Positions 16,479 to 24,212 of a stretch of DNA of 42,618 nucleotides are shown here, one piece after another. The notes under the pieces are model-generated. The model ran no database searches and was not told the DNA's origin. It saw nothing but the letters and a program-made list of their open reading frames with translations. Position numbers and translations under genes: made by a program. Origin of the DNA: an uncultured Bacteroidota bacterium (GTDB lineage Bacteria > Bacteroidota > Bacteroidia > Chitinophagales > Chitinophagaceae). How positions within the stretch are numbered: position 1 is the stretch's first letter; each line of letters begins with the position of its first letter. The stretch is from positions 1 through 42,618 of the forward strand of contig CAIRES010000075.1 of NCBI GenBank assembly GCA_903877645.1. Direction: 5' to 3'.

Positions 16479-17009
16479 TTAATATCCTGTTGTCGGTATG
16501 TTTTTATCTACGATCTCGAAGTTGATATCGTCAAACCATATCTGGCCCGGCCCGGCAAGCAATGCGCCATAGGCAAGGTTAGATGCATTTTGCGGCACAT
16601 CCAGTACTATCTCATATCTTGTATACTCGCTGGTGCCAGTTGCCGCACGCCTTTGCATATTGTCAAATGCCAGTGGCTTTTTAGAGCCTGCCTGGTCTAC
16701 CCTGAACCAGAAACCCGCCCAGCGTTTTACATCTTGTGTTCTCATATAGCCGGTCATGCGCACTCGCTTGCCCAGGTATTTCTCCGGTGAGCAGTCCTGC
16801 ATCAGGGTGCCAAATCCATGTATCTTTTTATGCTCAAGAGATTTGATAGTGGCCGCATATTTACTATTCATGCCCATGCCCATTTCTACGCCCATGTCAT
16901 ATTTTTCGGGATCACTGCCCGCTTTGAACCATCCCTTTGGCAGGTCGTAAGAAACAAGGCTGCATGTTACTGCCAATAGCAGCAGGCTGTAGATGATGTG
17001 TTTTTTCAT
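16479..17009 (-). CDS. Exported jelly-roll-like protein, paralog A
   Basis: 176 residues from the ATG at 17009. A start at 17033 would overlap the upstream gene and weaken the signal peptide MKKHIIYSLLLLAVTCSLVSY. The domain is the same as in paralog B: DLPKGWFKAG, YLGKRVRMTGYMRTQDV, GFWFRVD and QIWFDDINFEIVD. A Cys in the signal region (AVTC) is not a good lipobox. It follows the anti-sigma-like gene closely (15 bp from its stop). The tandem duplication suggests that two secreted effectors are controlled by the same sigma factor. The ligand is unknown. Confidence 0.7.
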   Translation of the reverse strand: MKKHIIYSLLLLAVTCSLVSYDLPKGWFKAGSDPEKYDMGVEMGMGMNSKYAATIKSLEHKKIHGFGTLMQDCSPEKYLGKRVRMTGYMRTQDVKRWAGFWFRVDQAGSKKPLAFDNMQRRAATGTSEYTRYEIVLDVPQNASNLAYGALLAGPGQIWFDDINFEIVDKNIPTTGY

Positions 17010-17023
17010 TTTGCGTGTGTGTT

Positions 17024-17542
17024 TTAGTAACATAATAAAGAACTTTCTATCGTAGTATTATATCCGGGTGTTTTTGGCTCTGGGTTGCAGTCTATGCCAT
17101 ACAGCATCGGGTCTTTAAAGTCCGGTCGGCCATGCGTTGCTTTTCTTATGGGTATTTTGTGTTTCTTTGGGTGACTATATTCGGCTATTTGTCTTTTAGG
17201 TGCTTTGTCTTCTTCTGACGAATATACTGATTCTGTGGCAGGTTGCTTAGGCCCGCCTTGCTGCTGTGCTACTGTCGGGGCCGTGTCTTCTGCTTTTAAA
17301 ACCATATCGCCCGCGGGTGCAGCAACGGGGGGGCGGTACAGGAGTGCCAAAGACCCAATAACGACCAGCAATACGGCAGCAGCTAATGTGGTATAACGAT
17401 GCCAGGGTATCTTATTGGCAGGGTTTATTCTTTGGGCATCCAAACGTTGCCACAGGGCATCACTATCAATAGATGCAGCCTCGGCCTGTTCCGCCTCGTT
17501 TATCTTTCGCCGAATGATCTCTTCCGTCCTGCTATCTTGCAT
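17024..17542 (-). CDS. Anti-sigma-factor-like single-pass membrane protein
   Basis: 172 residues, likely an inner-membrane protein with an N-terminal cytoplasmic part (residues 1-48, RRKINEAEQAEAASIDSDALWQRL region), one transmembrane helix (about 49-68, TLAAAVLLVVIGSLALLY) and a Pro-rich C-terminal part outside. This layout, with the start overlapping the sigma gene by 11 bases, is typical of an anti-sigma partner. No clear ZAS zinc motif (HxxxCxxC) is present, so the assignment rests on context. The C-terminal part is low in complexity and ends with Cys-Tyr. Confidence 0.6.
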   Translation of the reverse strand: MQDSRTEEIIRRKINEAEQAEAASIDSDALWQRLDAQRINPANKIPWHRYTTLAAAVLLVVIGSLALLYRPPVAAPAGDMVLKAEDTAPTVAQQQGGPKQPATESVYSSEEDKAPKRQIAEYSHPKKHKIPIRKATHGRPDFKDPMLYGIDCNPEPKTPGYNTTIESSLLCY

Positions 17543-18074
17543 ACACTATATCTTTTTGTTGCAGCATATTTTGTAAAAAAATCTTCGCCCTGCTCAGTTG
17601 CGATTTCGAGCCGCCTTCTGTTATACACAGTAGCTCTGCTATCTCCCTGTGGTTATAGCCCTCTATCACATACAGGTTGAAGACCATCCTGTAGCCATCC
17701 GGCAATCTGTCTATCAGTTGCAGTATCGCATCGGCACTCATCTTTTCCAGCACATCATCAGCTATGGTTGTCGCTGCTGCCAGTTCTTCACTCACTACCT
17801 CTATGCTATTATTCCTTCGCAGGTGCATCAGGCACTCATTAACCATTATCTTTTTCAGCCACCCGCCTATGCTCTTCGCTCCGGCATACTCAAACCGCTC
17901 TATCGATGCAAAGAATTTACTAAACCCTGTCAGCAGTACCTCCTCGGCATCGTGGGCATCCCTTACATATCGCCGGCACAGCAGCAGCATACCCTTTGAA
18001 TATGCTTCAAACAGGGCCTTCTGTGCTTTTCTGTCGTTGTTTTTACAACCTGCAATAATGCCGGCTTCATCCAT
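17532..18074 (-). CDS. ECF-type RNA polymerase sigma factor
   Basis: 180 residues from the ATG at 18074; an upstream TTG is the only longer option. Region 2 includes FEAYSKGMLLLCRRYVRDAHDAEEVL; region 4 includes RLPDGYRMVFNLYVIEGYNHREIAELL followed by SKSQLSRAK, the DNA-contacting helix. This is an extracytoplasmic-function sigma factor of the kind that redirects RNA polymerase to a small regulon in response to an envelope signal. The last codons overlap the anti-sigma-like gene, implying translational coupling. A good -7 box (TATATTTG) precedes it. The trigger is unknown. Confidence 0.9.
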   Translation of the reverse strand: MDEAGIIAGCKNNDRKAQKALFEAYSKGMLLLCRRYVRDAHDAEEVLLTGFSKFFASIERFEYAGAKSIGGWLKKIMVNECLMHLRRNNSIEVVSEELAAATTIADDVLEKMSADAILQLIDRLPDGYRMVFNLYVIEGYNHREIAELLCITEGGSKSQLSRAKIFLQNMLQQKDIVYAR

Positions 18075-18101
18075 GAAAATTAAGGTGCGTGTGTGCTGCT
18101 T

Positions 18102-18109
18102 CAAATATA
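18102..18109 (-). promoter_or_regulatory. -7 box of the ECF sigma cluster
   Basis: Reads TATATTTG on the minus strand, an exact TAnnTTTG, about 27 bp before the ATG at 18074. A TTTGC lies 16 bp farther upstream, slightly close for a -33 element. Confidence 0.45.
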
Positions 18110-18385
18110 TATATGCCAGGGATAGCAAAAGGGTTGCGCGGGTAGTAATTTTTTTTCGAAATTCTCCTTCGCTATTGCCCCCGCCGCATCATACGTTTTC
18201 AAAAGCATCATTACATGCATAACTCAGGCAAACAACACATTTAAAAACAAAACAATATCTCTTTCTCTGCTCTCAAAAACATGCTCAAAAAGCACTTTCA
18301 TTTTTCCTGAAGTATCATAAACATATAATCACCATCAAACCAACCACTTACCTCGGAAATATTTTCTATGACAGCACAGCCCGCG

Positions 18386-18418
18386 TCTATGACAGCGCGC
18401 TTTCCGCGCTGTCATAGA
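18386..18418. repeat. Perfect 14-bp GC-rich palindrome
   Basis: TCTATGACAGCGCG (18386-18399) is repeated inverted at 18405-18418 around the 5-nt loop CTTTC. The first ten bases also occur as a direct copy 20 bp upstream. It lies 8 bp before a -33-like TTTG. It may be an operator for the DNA-binding protein encoded next, or a REP-like dispersed palindrome. The lack of a T run argues against a terminator. Confidence 0.65.
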
Positions 18419-18425
18419 TATTCGT

Positions 18426-18457
18426 TTTGCCTATTTCAGTGGCTCGCATCACCTTTG
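18426..18457 (+). promoter_or_regulatory. Candidate promoter of the terminase-like gene
   Basis: TTTG (18426-18429), 20-bp spacer, CACCTTTG (18450-18457), one base off TAnnTTTG. The predicted transcript would start about 15 nt before the ATG at 18479. Confidence 0.45.
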
Positions 18458-18478
18458 TCCTACAAATACATATTGAGT

Positions 18479-19348
18479 ATGAAAAACGACGAACGCCAAC
18501 AGGCACGTAATCTCTTTTTTGAGACAAATTTCACACAGGCGCAGATAGCCATAATAGTGGGTATCTCCGAAAAAACGGTATCACATTGGGCCAATGAAGA
18601 CCGCTGGCGACAGCTCCGCCAGTTGGCCAAACAAACGCCCATGATGATGATCGGCGAAATGTACTGCGAAGTGTCAGCGCTCAACCAGGCTATCCGCTCC
18701 CGTGAGTCCGGCCGGCAATATGCCACTGCTCCCGAAGCCGAGATCCGTCGCAAAACACTCGCCTCCATAAAAATGCTTAAAGAAAATCAGGCGCCAGTTG
18801 TTCATGCCGAAGTGCTCGTCAACTTTACCGATTATGTAAAAAAGCTGAACCTCGCTGATGCGCAAACATTGGTAAAGCACGCCGACAAATATTTGAAAGG
18901 CGAAATGAAGATCGGTAGAAACGATGGTTTCAAAATTTACGATATGCCACCCATCCCGCCCGATGCCCCCGGCGACGTACCCGTAATGCCACCAACGCCA
19001 CCAACGCCGGCATCACCCGCCAATAATGCCACCACCACTGTAGGGCCGCAAGATTTTGCGGCTAAGTCGAACAGAACAGAAAATGCACCGGATATTGCTT
19101 CTGACTCCACGAAAGGGAATACACTTTCCTTAACCCAAAATGAACCAAATATTAACCATCCTTCAACCGTTGTAGATGTAGCGAAAGAGGTTTCAGCTGA
19201 TGTGGCTTTTTCCGAAGATGAGGTCACTGAACATAAACGCAACCTGCCCGCCCCGCCCCTGCCACCCGCACTTCGCCATCCGCAAAAACGCTGGATAAGG
19301 CCACGGACCATGCAACCTCTACCGGATAAAAACAAAACCGCTGCATAA
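18479..19348 (+). CDS. Phage-terminase-small-subunit-like DNA-binding protein
   Basis: 289 residues from the ATG at 18479. A longer reading starting at 18368 would translate the palindrome and is rejected. The N-terminal 60 residues hold a helix-turn-helix (FTQAQIAIIVGISEKTVSHWANEDRWRQLR region), similar to the gpP-like terminase small-subunit N-terminus. A helical region follows to about 150 (RRKTLASIKMLKE, DAQTLVKHADKYLKGEM). The rest is a Pro-rich, low-complexity tail (PPIPPDAP, PPTPPTP) with a basic end. No portal, capsid or large terminase gene is near, so it is not part of a prophage here. It may be a domesticated phage regulator that binds the palindrome upstream; this is inference. 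Confidence 0.65.
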   Translation: MKNDERQQARNLFFETNFTQAQIAIIVGISEKTVSHWANEDRWRQLRQLAKQTPMMMIGEMYCEVSALNQAIRSRESGRQYATAPEAEIRRKTLASIKMLKENQAPVVHAEVLVNFTDYVKKLNLADAQTLVKHADKYLKGEMKIGRNDGFKIYDMPPIPPDAPGDVPVMPPTPPTPASPANNATTTVGPQDFAAKSNRTENAPDIASDSTKGNTLSLTQNEPNINHPSTVVDVAKEVSADVAFSEDEVTEHKRNLPAPPLPPALRHPQKRWIRPRTMQPLPDKNKTAA

Positions 19349-19511
19349 CATAAAATGGAAGAAAAATTAACCTTTTCCGGTAATAAATTCCACAGTCAAT
19401 TACACTATCGATCTGTTGATTCGCTTGATTATCAATTTGTTAAGTAGTCACAGCCGATTTTTTTGACGTGATACAAAAGTTCCGAAGTTGGGTGCTTGAT
19501 TTCTTAAATAG

Positions 19512-19542
19512 TTTGCTTTTTTAAATATTAGAGATACCTTGC
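19512..19542 (+). promoter_or_regulatory. Promoter of the TPR-cyclase gene
   Basis: TTTG (19512-19515), exactly 19 bp, then TACCTTGC (19535-19542), one base off TAnnTTTG. This matches the Bacteroidota two-box layout and gives a leader of about 20 nt before the TTG start. Confidence 0.5.
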
Positions 19543-19570
19543 ACCTGAGTTTATTCAAAATCACCTCTTT

Positions 19571-21415
19571 TTGAAACGCCTTTGTTTTATTCTTTTGGTC
19601 GGTATGCCTTTTCTGCTTCATGCACAGAAGCCGGAGAGCGTACTCATCGATTCCATGGTCAGGCTGTTGAGATCCGTTGGTGAGGATACCAACAAAGTAA
19701 AACTCCTCAATGATATTGCCGAAGAATACCACAACGTAGAACCGGTAGAAGGCGTAAAATTTGGTGAGCAGGCCCTGGCACTCGCCACCGATCTCGATTG
19801 GAAGCCCGGCATGGCTTACGCCAATAGCCTGTTGGGGCTCAACTATCAATACAAGTCCGATTACCCTGCGGCGCTCGACTATGATTATAAGGCGTTGAAA
19901 ATATTTGACGAAACGAAGAACAAACGTGGTAAGGCAAACCTGTTGCGCAACATGGCTAGTGTGTATCAATACGAGAAGCTTTACCAAAAAGTAGTTGAGT
20001 ACGACGAAGAAGCCGCTAAATTGTTTGAACAGGTTGGTGATCAGGATGGCCTTTCATCTACTACCAGTAACCTCGGTATCTTTTACTTTTCACAGCAGCA
20101 ATATGATAAGGCTATCGAGTACGACCTGAAAGCGCTGAAGATTTGCGAAGAGCAAAAAAATGATGGGAGCATTGCCAGTAATCTTAGCAACATAGGCAAC
20201 ACCTACATGTACTTGCACGACTATGCTCAGTCTCTGGTCTATTCGTTTCGTGCTATGCGTTTGTGCGACCGCTTGGGTCTTAAATACAGCTATGCTATAA
20301 GCCTCGGCAATATTGGCGAAACCTATCTCGCTATCGCTAAAGATTCGGCGGTTATACCCACTGATAGTCTCATCAGTAATGCAAAAGCCCAAAATCTGGC
20401 ACTGGCTGTAAAGTACCTCGACAGTGCTATTACACTAAGCAAAGACATTGACCAGCCCGACAATATCATTGAATTCAGCCAATACCTTTCGGATGCTTAT
20501 GAGCAGATGCGCGATTATAAAAAGGCGTTGGAATATTACAAGCAATACACAGTGTTGAATGACTCCGTATACTCTGCTGCCAACAGTATGAAGATAAAGC
20601 AGGCTGACCATATCCACGATCTTGAGATCAAAGACAGGGACCTGCAGATAGCAAGGCTGGCAATAGCCAAGCGGCGCAATGAGCGATGGCTGTTTGTTTC
20701 AGGCATCTGCCTGCTATTGGTCATAATTGGCATTGTGCTCAGGAACTATAATATCCAGAAAAGAACCAACATATTGTTATCATCCGAGAAGAAAAGATCT
20801 GATGATCTGCTACTCAACATTCTGCCCGAAGAAGTGGCCAACGAACTGAAAGTAACAGGCGGTGCTGCTGCAAAATATTTTGAAAATGTCACCGTGCTCT
20901 TCACCGATTTTGTCAATTTCACAGAAGCCAGCGAGCGGATGACGCCCACACAACTGATAGATGAGTTGCACTCCTGCTTCAAAGCATTTGATGAGATCAT
21001 GAGTAAGTACAACATCGAAAAGATAAAGACCATTGGCGATGCGTACCTCGCTGTTTCCGGGCTGCCGGTTGCCGATCCGCGCCATGCAGAGCATATTGTG
21101 AGCGCAGCTATAGAGATCAATACTTTTATGGAGCAGCGCAAAGAGCAAATGGGCAATAAAACATTTTCAGTACGCATAGGCATCCACAGTGGCAGTGTGG
21201 TCGCTGGTATCGTCGGGGTAAAAAAATTCGCCTACGATATTTGGGGCGATACCGTTAACACTGCATCGCGTATGGAAGAGAACAGTGAAGCAGGAAAAAT
21301 AAACATCTCACAAACTACCTACGATCTTGTGAGCAACAAATTCACTTGCACCTACCGCGGCGAAGTAGTCGCAAAGAATAAAGGTTCCTTAAAGATGTAT
21401 TGGGTATCCCGGTAG
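19571..21415 (+). CDS. TPR-containing adenylate cyclase, TTG start
   Basis: 614 residues. An in-frame TAG at 19529 and the absence of an ATG force a TTG start at 19571, which gives a good signal sequence (MKRLCFILLVGMPFLLHAQ); the first ATG, codon 12, would cut it. Residues about 30-340 are tetratricopeptide repeats, expected outside the inner membrane. A transmembrane helix (about 374-393) follows, then a short coiled coil and a class III cyclase domain (about 425-614). The catalytic metals bind Asp446 (FTDF) and Asp490 (IGDAY). Lys486 and Asp556 predict ATP rather than GTP as substrate; Asn563 and Arg567, the transition-state residues, are kept. It would make cAMP in response to an envelope signal sensed through the TPRs. 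The stop codon lies inside the first 61-bp repeat. Confidence 0.9.
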   Translation: MKRLCFILLVGMPFLLHAQKPESVLIDSMVRLLRSVGEDTNKVKLLNDIAEEYHNVEPVEGVKFGEQALALATDLDWKPGMAYANSLLGLNYQYKSDYPAALDYDYKALKIFDETKNKRGKANLLRNMASVYQYEKLYQKVVEYDEEAAKLFEQVGDQDGLSSTTSNLGIFYFSQQQYDKAIEYDLKALKICEEQKNDGSIASNLSNIGNTYMYLHDYAQSLVYSFRAMRLCDRLGLKYSYAISLGNIGETYLAIAKDSAVIPTDSLISNAKAQNLALAVKYLDSAITLSKDIDQPDNIIEFSQYLSDAYEQMRDYKKALEYYKQYTVLNDSVYSAANSMKIKQADHIHDLEIKDRDLQIARLAIAKRRNERWLFVSGICLLLVIIGIVLRNYNIQKRTNILLSSEKKRSDDLLLNILPEEVANELKVTGGAAAKYFENVTVLFTDFVNFTEASERMTPTQLIDELHSCFKAFDEIMSKYNIEKIKTIGDAYLAVSGLPVADPRHAEHIVSAAIEINTFMEQRKEQMGNKTFSVRIGIHSGSVVAGIVGVKKFAYDIWGDTVNTASRMEENSEAGKINISQTTYDLVSNKFTCTYRGEVVAKNKGSLKMYWVSR

Positions 21416-21650
21416 GGGCCGGGCTTGCCCCTGCCCAATTACTCGCGCAAGACAAATAACACCCAACGCCAGGTAGGGGCTGGGCTTGCCCCTGCCCAAT
21501 TACTCGCGCAAGACAGGTAACACCGTACGCACGGTAGGGGCTGGGCTTGCCCCTGCCCAATTACTCGCGTAAGACGGGTAACACCCAACGCCCGGTAGGG
21601 GCTGGGCTTGCCCTGCCCAATTACTCGCGCAGTGCAAGCAACACCATTGC
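21411..21650. repeat. 61-bp GC-rich minisatellite, four copies
   Basis: Units start at 21411, 21472, 21533 and 21594; the first three are exactly 61 bp and the last is degenerate. About 42 bp are nearly constant (beginning GGTAGGGGCTGGGCTTGCCC, ending near CGCGCAAGAC); the last 19 bp vary but keep TAACACC in most copies. Each unit can fold AGGGGC with GCCCCT around TGGGCTT. The array exactly fills the gap between two convergent genes; its first GGTAG gives the cyclase its stop codon, and its end lies 5 bp from the exonuclease stop. Repeated hairpins could end transcription from both sides. It is much richer in GC than its neighbours. Confidence 0.88.
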
Positions 21651-21654
21651 GCCA

Positions 21655-22374
21655 TTATTCCACATACACCGGTTCAATGGCAATATTGATGCCCTTCAGC
21701 CGCAGGTACACCTTGGCACTCGTCACCACATCCTGTAGGCAATAGGAGCCTATCCTGGCCAGGTCTTTGTCCTTCCAGTATACACCAGCCACCATGCTGC
21801 CGTCAAGGTCGCTTTTGGGCGAAGGAATGCCAAAGATGCACGCCAGCAGGGATAAGGAGGTGAAGTTCTTATGATCGCCAAAGCGCCACATCTCCAGCGT
21901 GTCTAAGTGTGCTACCTCCCATGGCTTCTTGCCCGATAGTTGCAGGCATGGTGGCAGCGGCACATCGTTAATGATCATCCTGCGGCACAGGAAGGGCATA
22001 TCAAACTCCTTGATGTTGTGCCCGGAGAAGCGGATCTCCTTATGATGGCCCACGAATTTGTTAATGACCTCACAAAAGTCGGTGAGTAATACCTTTTCAT
22101 TATCATTAGTGAGGGCGCGTAGCCTCATTTTGCACCCATCTTCCTGCTGCACAAGGCTGCCGATGCCTATACACACAATTTTAGCAAATTCAGAAAATAT
22201 GCCTGCCCGTTCATTGAAAAGCGTTGCTGCATCAGGGTTTTCGCCCTCCGGACTTTTTAGGAATTTTGCTTTTCTGGCCCATTCTGCCTGCATGGCTTCA
22301 CTAAGATGCTGGTGATCAGGCATGATTGGCACGGTTTCTATGTCTATAAACAAAATGCTTTTTAATTGCTCCAT
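21655..22374 (-). CDS. PolB-like 3'-5' exonuclease (DEDD family)
   Basis: 239 residues, a predicted DnaQ-like exonuclease of the branch close to the exonuclease domain of family B polymerases. The acidic motifs are visible: FIDIETVP (Asp and Glu of Exo I), GHNIKEFDMPFL (Exo II), and YCLQDVVTSAKVYLRL (Exo III, with the YxxxD pattern). It should remove nucleotides from DNA 3' ends using two metal ions. No polymerase domain is fused. It stands alone, and its start faces the coiled-coil gene promoter. Its DNA repair role is inferred from the family only. Confidence 0.83.
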   Translation of the reverse strand: MEQLKSILFIDIETVPIMPDHQHLSEAMQAEWARKAKFLKSPEGENPDAATLFNERAGIFSEFAKIVCIGIGSLVQQEDGCKMRLRALTNDNEKVLLTDFCEVINKFVGHHKEIRFSGHNIKEFDMPFLCRRMIINDVPLPPCLQLSGKKPWEVAHLDTLEMWRFGDHKNFTSLSLLACIFGIPSPKSDLDGSMVAGVYWKDKDLARIGSYCLQDVVTSAKVYLRLKGINIAIEPVYVE

Positions 22375-22390
22375 TCTGAAATCTGTAGGT

Positions 22391-22398
22391 TATATTTG
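22391..22398 (+). promoter_or_regulatory. -7 box of the coiled-coil gene
   Basis: TATATTTG, an exact TAnnTTTG, with TTG at 22366-22368 as a -33 candidate at a spacing of 22 bp. The box overlaps the region upstream of the divergent exonuclease start. Confidence 0.5.
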
Positions 22399-22444
22399 TG
22401 CGAAATCTAATTTTATTTCAAATTTAAACAATAAATAAACAGTT

Positions 22445-23383
22445 ATGAGCCAGTTTAATCAGTCAACTCCGCAAAATAACGCCGGTAAAAAGAACAACAC
22501 CATCATTTACTGGGTTTTGATCATTGTATTGCTTTTCGGGTGCATCTATTTATTCGTGAGCAAAAGAAATATGGCTGCCGATAATGCCCTCAGCATGACA
22601 CAGGCACAGCAACGATTAGACTCTGTAAAAACAGACAGGGCCTCGTTGCAAACCGATTTTGATGCTGCTTCTGCAAAAATAGACCAGTTAGTATCCCAGA
22701 ACTCAAGGCTCGACAGTGCTTTGCAGGGCGATAAGCAGGCAATGGCTAAGATGCAGGCTGAGATCAGGACTATACTGAGTAACAAAAATGCAACCAAGGC
22801 CGAACTGGCTAAGGCGCGCGAAATGATCAGCAGCCTTACCGATAAGACCAAGGCTTATGAAGCCCGTATAGCTGAACTGGAAAAAGAAAATACCACGCTC
22901 ACCGGCGAGAACAAAACCCTTACTCACGAGCGCGACTCCACCGGCACACAGAATGTAGCACTCAAAAAAGCAGGTTCTGTACTGCATGCTTCTAATATTC
23001 GTATGGAGCCTATCCACAAGAAAAGAAATGGCAAAGAAAAAGAAACCACTAAGGCTAAAAGGGTGGATGAGTTCCGTATCAAATTTGATATAGATGAGAA
23101 CCGCATCGCCGAAAGTGGCACTAAGCAGATCTACCTGCGCATCATAAGCCCTGATGGCAACATCATGACCAACTCTGCCAACGGATCTGGTATGCTCACT
23201 ACAAGCAAGGGTGGCCAGCTCAGCTACTCAATAGAAAGCGACATAGCCCTTACCCAAAACCAGCCTGTAAAGGATATTACTGTAGATTGGAATCAAACCG
23301 GCGATTATAACAAGGGTACTTATACCATTGAGATATACAACGAAGGGTTCCTTGTTGGTAGTGGTACCGTAACATTAAAATAA
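22445..23383 (+). CDS. Coiled-coil membrane-anchored protein, unknown
   Basis: 312 residues. After a polar start, one transmembrane helix (about 20-38, TIIYWVLIIVLLFGCIYLFV) anchors the protein. Residues about 50-165 are a long coiled coil (LTDKTKAYEARIAELEKENTTLTGENKTL). A C-terminal beta-rich domain (about 175-312; RKRNGKEKETTKAKRVDEFRIKF and TYTIEIYNEGFLVGSGTV regions) resembles proteins seen in Bacteroidota envelopes, but no named family is recognised. A terminator follows the gene, so it is its own unit. It could be a periplasmic spacer or scaffold protein; the function is unknown. Confidence 0.72.
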   Translation: MSQFNQSTPQNNAGKKNNTIIYWVLIIVLLFGCIYLFVSKRNMAADNALSMTQAQQRLDSVKTDRASLQTDFDAASAKIDQLVSQNSRLDSALQGDKQAMAKMQAEIRTILSNKNATKAELAKAREMISSLTDKTKAYEARIAELEKENTTLTGENKTLTHERDSTGTQNVALKKAGSVLHASNIRMEPIHKKRNGKEKETTKAKRVDEFRIKFDIDENRIAESGTKQIYLRIISPDGNIMTNSANGSGMLTTSKGGQLSYSIESDIALTQNQPVKDITVDWNQTGDYNKGTYTIEIYNEGFLVGSGTVTLK

Positions 23384-23404
23384 GGAACAAATAACACTAA
23401 TAGT

Positions 23405-23432
23405 GAAGGGGTTGCTCAAAACAACCCCTTTT
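23405..23432 (+). terminator. Terminator of the coiled-coil gene
   Basis: AAGGGGTTG (23406-23414) pairs perfectly with CAACCCCTT (23422-23430) over a 7-nt loop, followed by TTTT-like bases. Confidence 0.8.
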
Positions 23433-23491
23433 CTATGTCACACTTAACAATTCGGTAATGTGGAGTTCTTTTTAGTTTAACATTGGAGGGC

Positions 23492-23499
23492 TAATTTTG
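23492..23499 (+). promoter_or_regulatory. -7 box of the two-component operon
   Basis: TAATTTTG fits TAnnTTTG exactly, 20 bp before the ATG at 23520. A T-rich stretch 19-20 bp upstream (23469-23473) could serve as -33. Confidence 0.45.
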
Positions 23500-23519
23500 T
23501 AGAAAATTTAGTGTGAAAC

Positions 23520-24206
23520 ATGGAGGTATTTCCTGGAAAGATCCTGATAGTTGATGATGAACCGGATATTGTAGAGTTCATCAGTTATAACCTGAAAAGC
23601 AAAGGCTACCTGATCGCCGCCGCCAAAGATGGGGTTGAAGCCATCCGTAAGGCCAGGGATTTTCGCCCCGATCTTATCCTGTTGGATATCATGATGCCAA
23701 ACAAAGATGGCATAGAAACTATCAGGGAACTCCGCCAGATGCATGAATTTGATGATACAGCGATCATCTTCCTCACTGCCCTCCACGAAGAGAAATACGA
23801 GATCGAAGGCCTCAAAATTGGTGCTGATGACTACATCACCAAGCCTATTAAGCCTGAGTTGCTTGCTACCCGCATAGGTTCCGCGCTCCGCCGCTTCCGC
23901 AAAGATGATGAGCAGGATCAGAAAACCACCTTCGGTGACCTCGAGATCAATAAAACAAAGTTTACCGTTACTTACAAAGGCACCGAGATATTGCTGGCCA
24001 AGAAAGAATTTGAGCTGCTTTCGTTGCTTGCTTCCAAGCCCGGCCGTGTATTCCTGCGAAACGAGATATTGCAGCGCGTATGGGGTACTGATGTGATCGT
24101 AGGCGACCGTACCATCGATGTGCATATCCGCAAGATCCGCCAGAAGGCAGGTATAGACCTCATTACTACGGTAAAAGGGGTTGGCTACAAGTTTGAAATG
24201 GCGTAG
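23520..24206 (+). CDS. OmpR/PhoB-family response regulator
   Basis: 228 residues. An N-terminal receiver domain (about 5-120) has the acidic pair DDEPD, the phosphorylated Asp56 (LILLDIMMP), a conserved Thr (FLTA) and Lys108 (YITKPIKPE). A C-terminal winged helix (about 130-228) shows the family pattern LLAKKEFELLSLLASKPGRVF and GDRTIDVHIRKIRQK, GVGYKFE. It would bind tandem DNA sites when phosphorylated, most likely by the kinase encoded 114 bp downstream. PhoB/PhoR-like pairs usually sense phosphate or envelope stress, but no target is visible here. Confidence 0.95.
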   Translation: MEVFPGKILIVDDEPDIVEFISYNLKSKGYLIAAAKDGVEAIRKARDFRPDLILLDIMMPNKDGIETIRELRQMHEFDDTAIIFLTALHEEKYEIEGLKIGADDYITKPIKPELLATRIGSALRRFRKDDEQDQKTTFGDLEINKTKFTVTYKGTEILLAKKEFELLSLLASKPGRVFLRNEILQRVWGTDVIVGDRTIDVHIRKIRQKAGIDLITTVKGVGYKFEMA

Positions 24207-24212
24207 CTGTAA

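Larger units (their letters stand above)
18075..18478. other. Divergent intergenic region with a palindrome
   Basis: 404 bp between the sigma-factor start and the terminase-like gene. It holds a promoter for each side, a long AT-rich low-feature middle (about 18140-18360), and a perfect 14-bp palindrome at 18386-18418 with a partial extra copy (CTATGACAGC) at 18367-18376. No gene is seen in it. Confidence 0.55.

Noticed and set aside
18368-18478. N-terminal extension of the terminase-like protein
   Set aside because: It would translate the palindrome and the promoter; the ATG at 18479 starts the conserved helix-turn-helix region.
18479-19348. Prophage or mobile element
   Set aside because: Only one phage-like gene; no integrase, transposase, capsid gene or flanking duplication was seen.
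21411-21650. Possible CRISPR array
   Set aside because: The variable tails are only about 19 bp and similar to each other (TAACACC), the constant part is too long for a usual repeat, and no cas gene is near.
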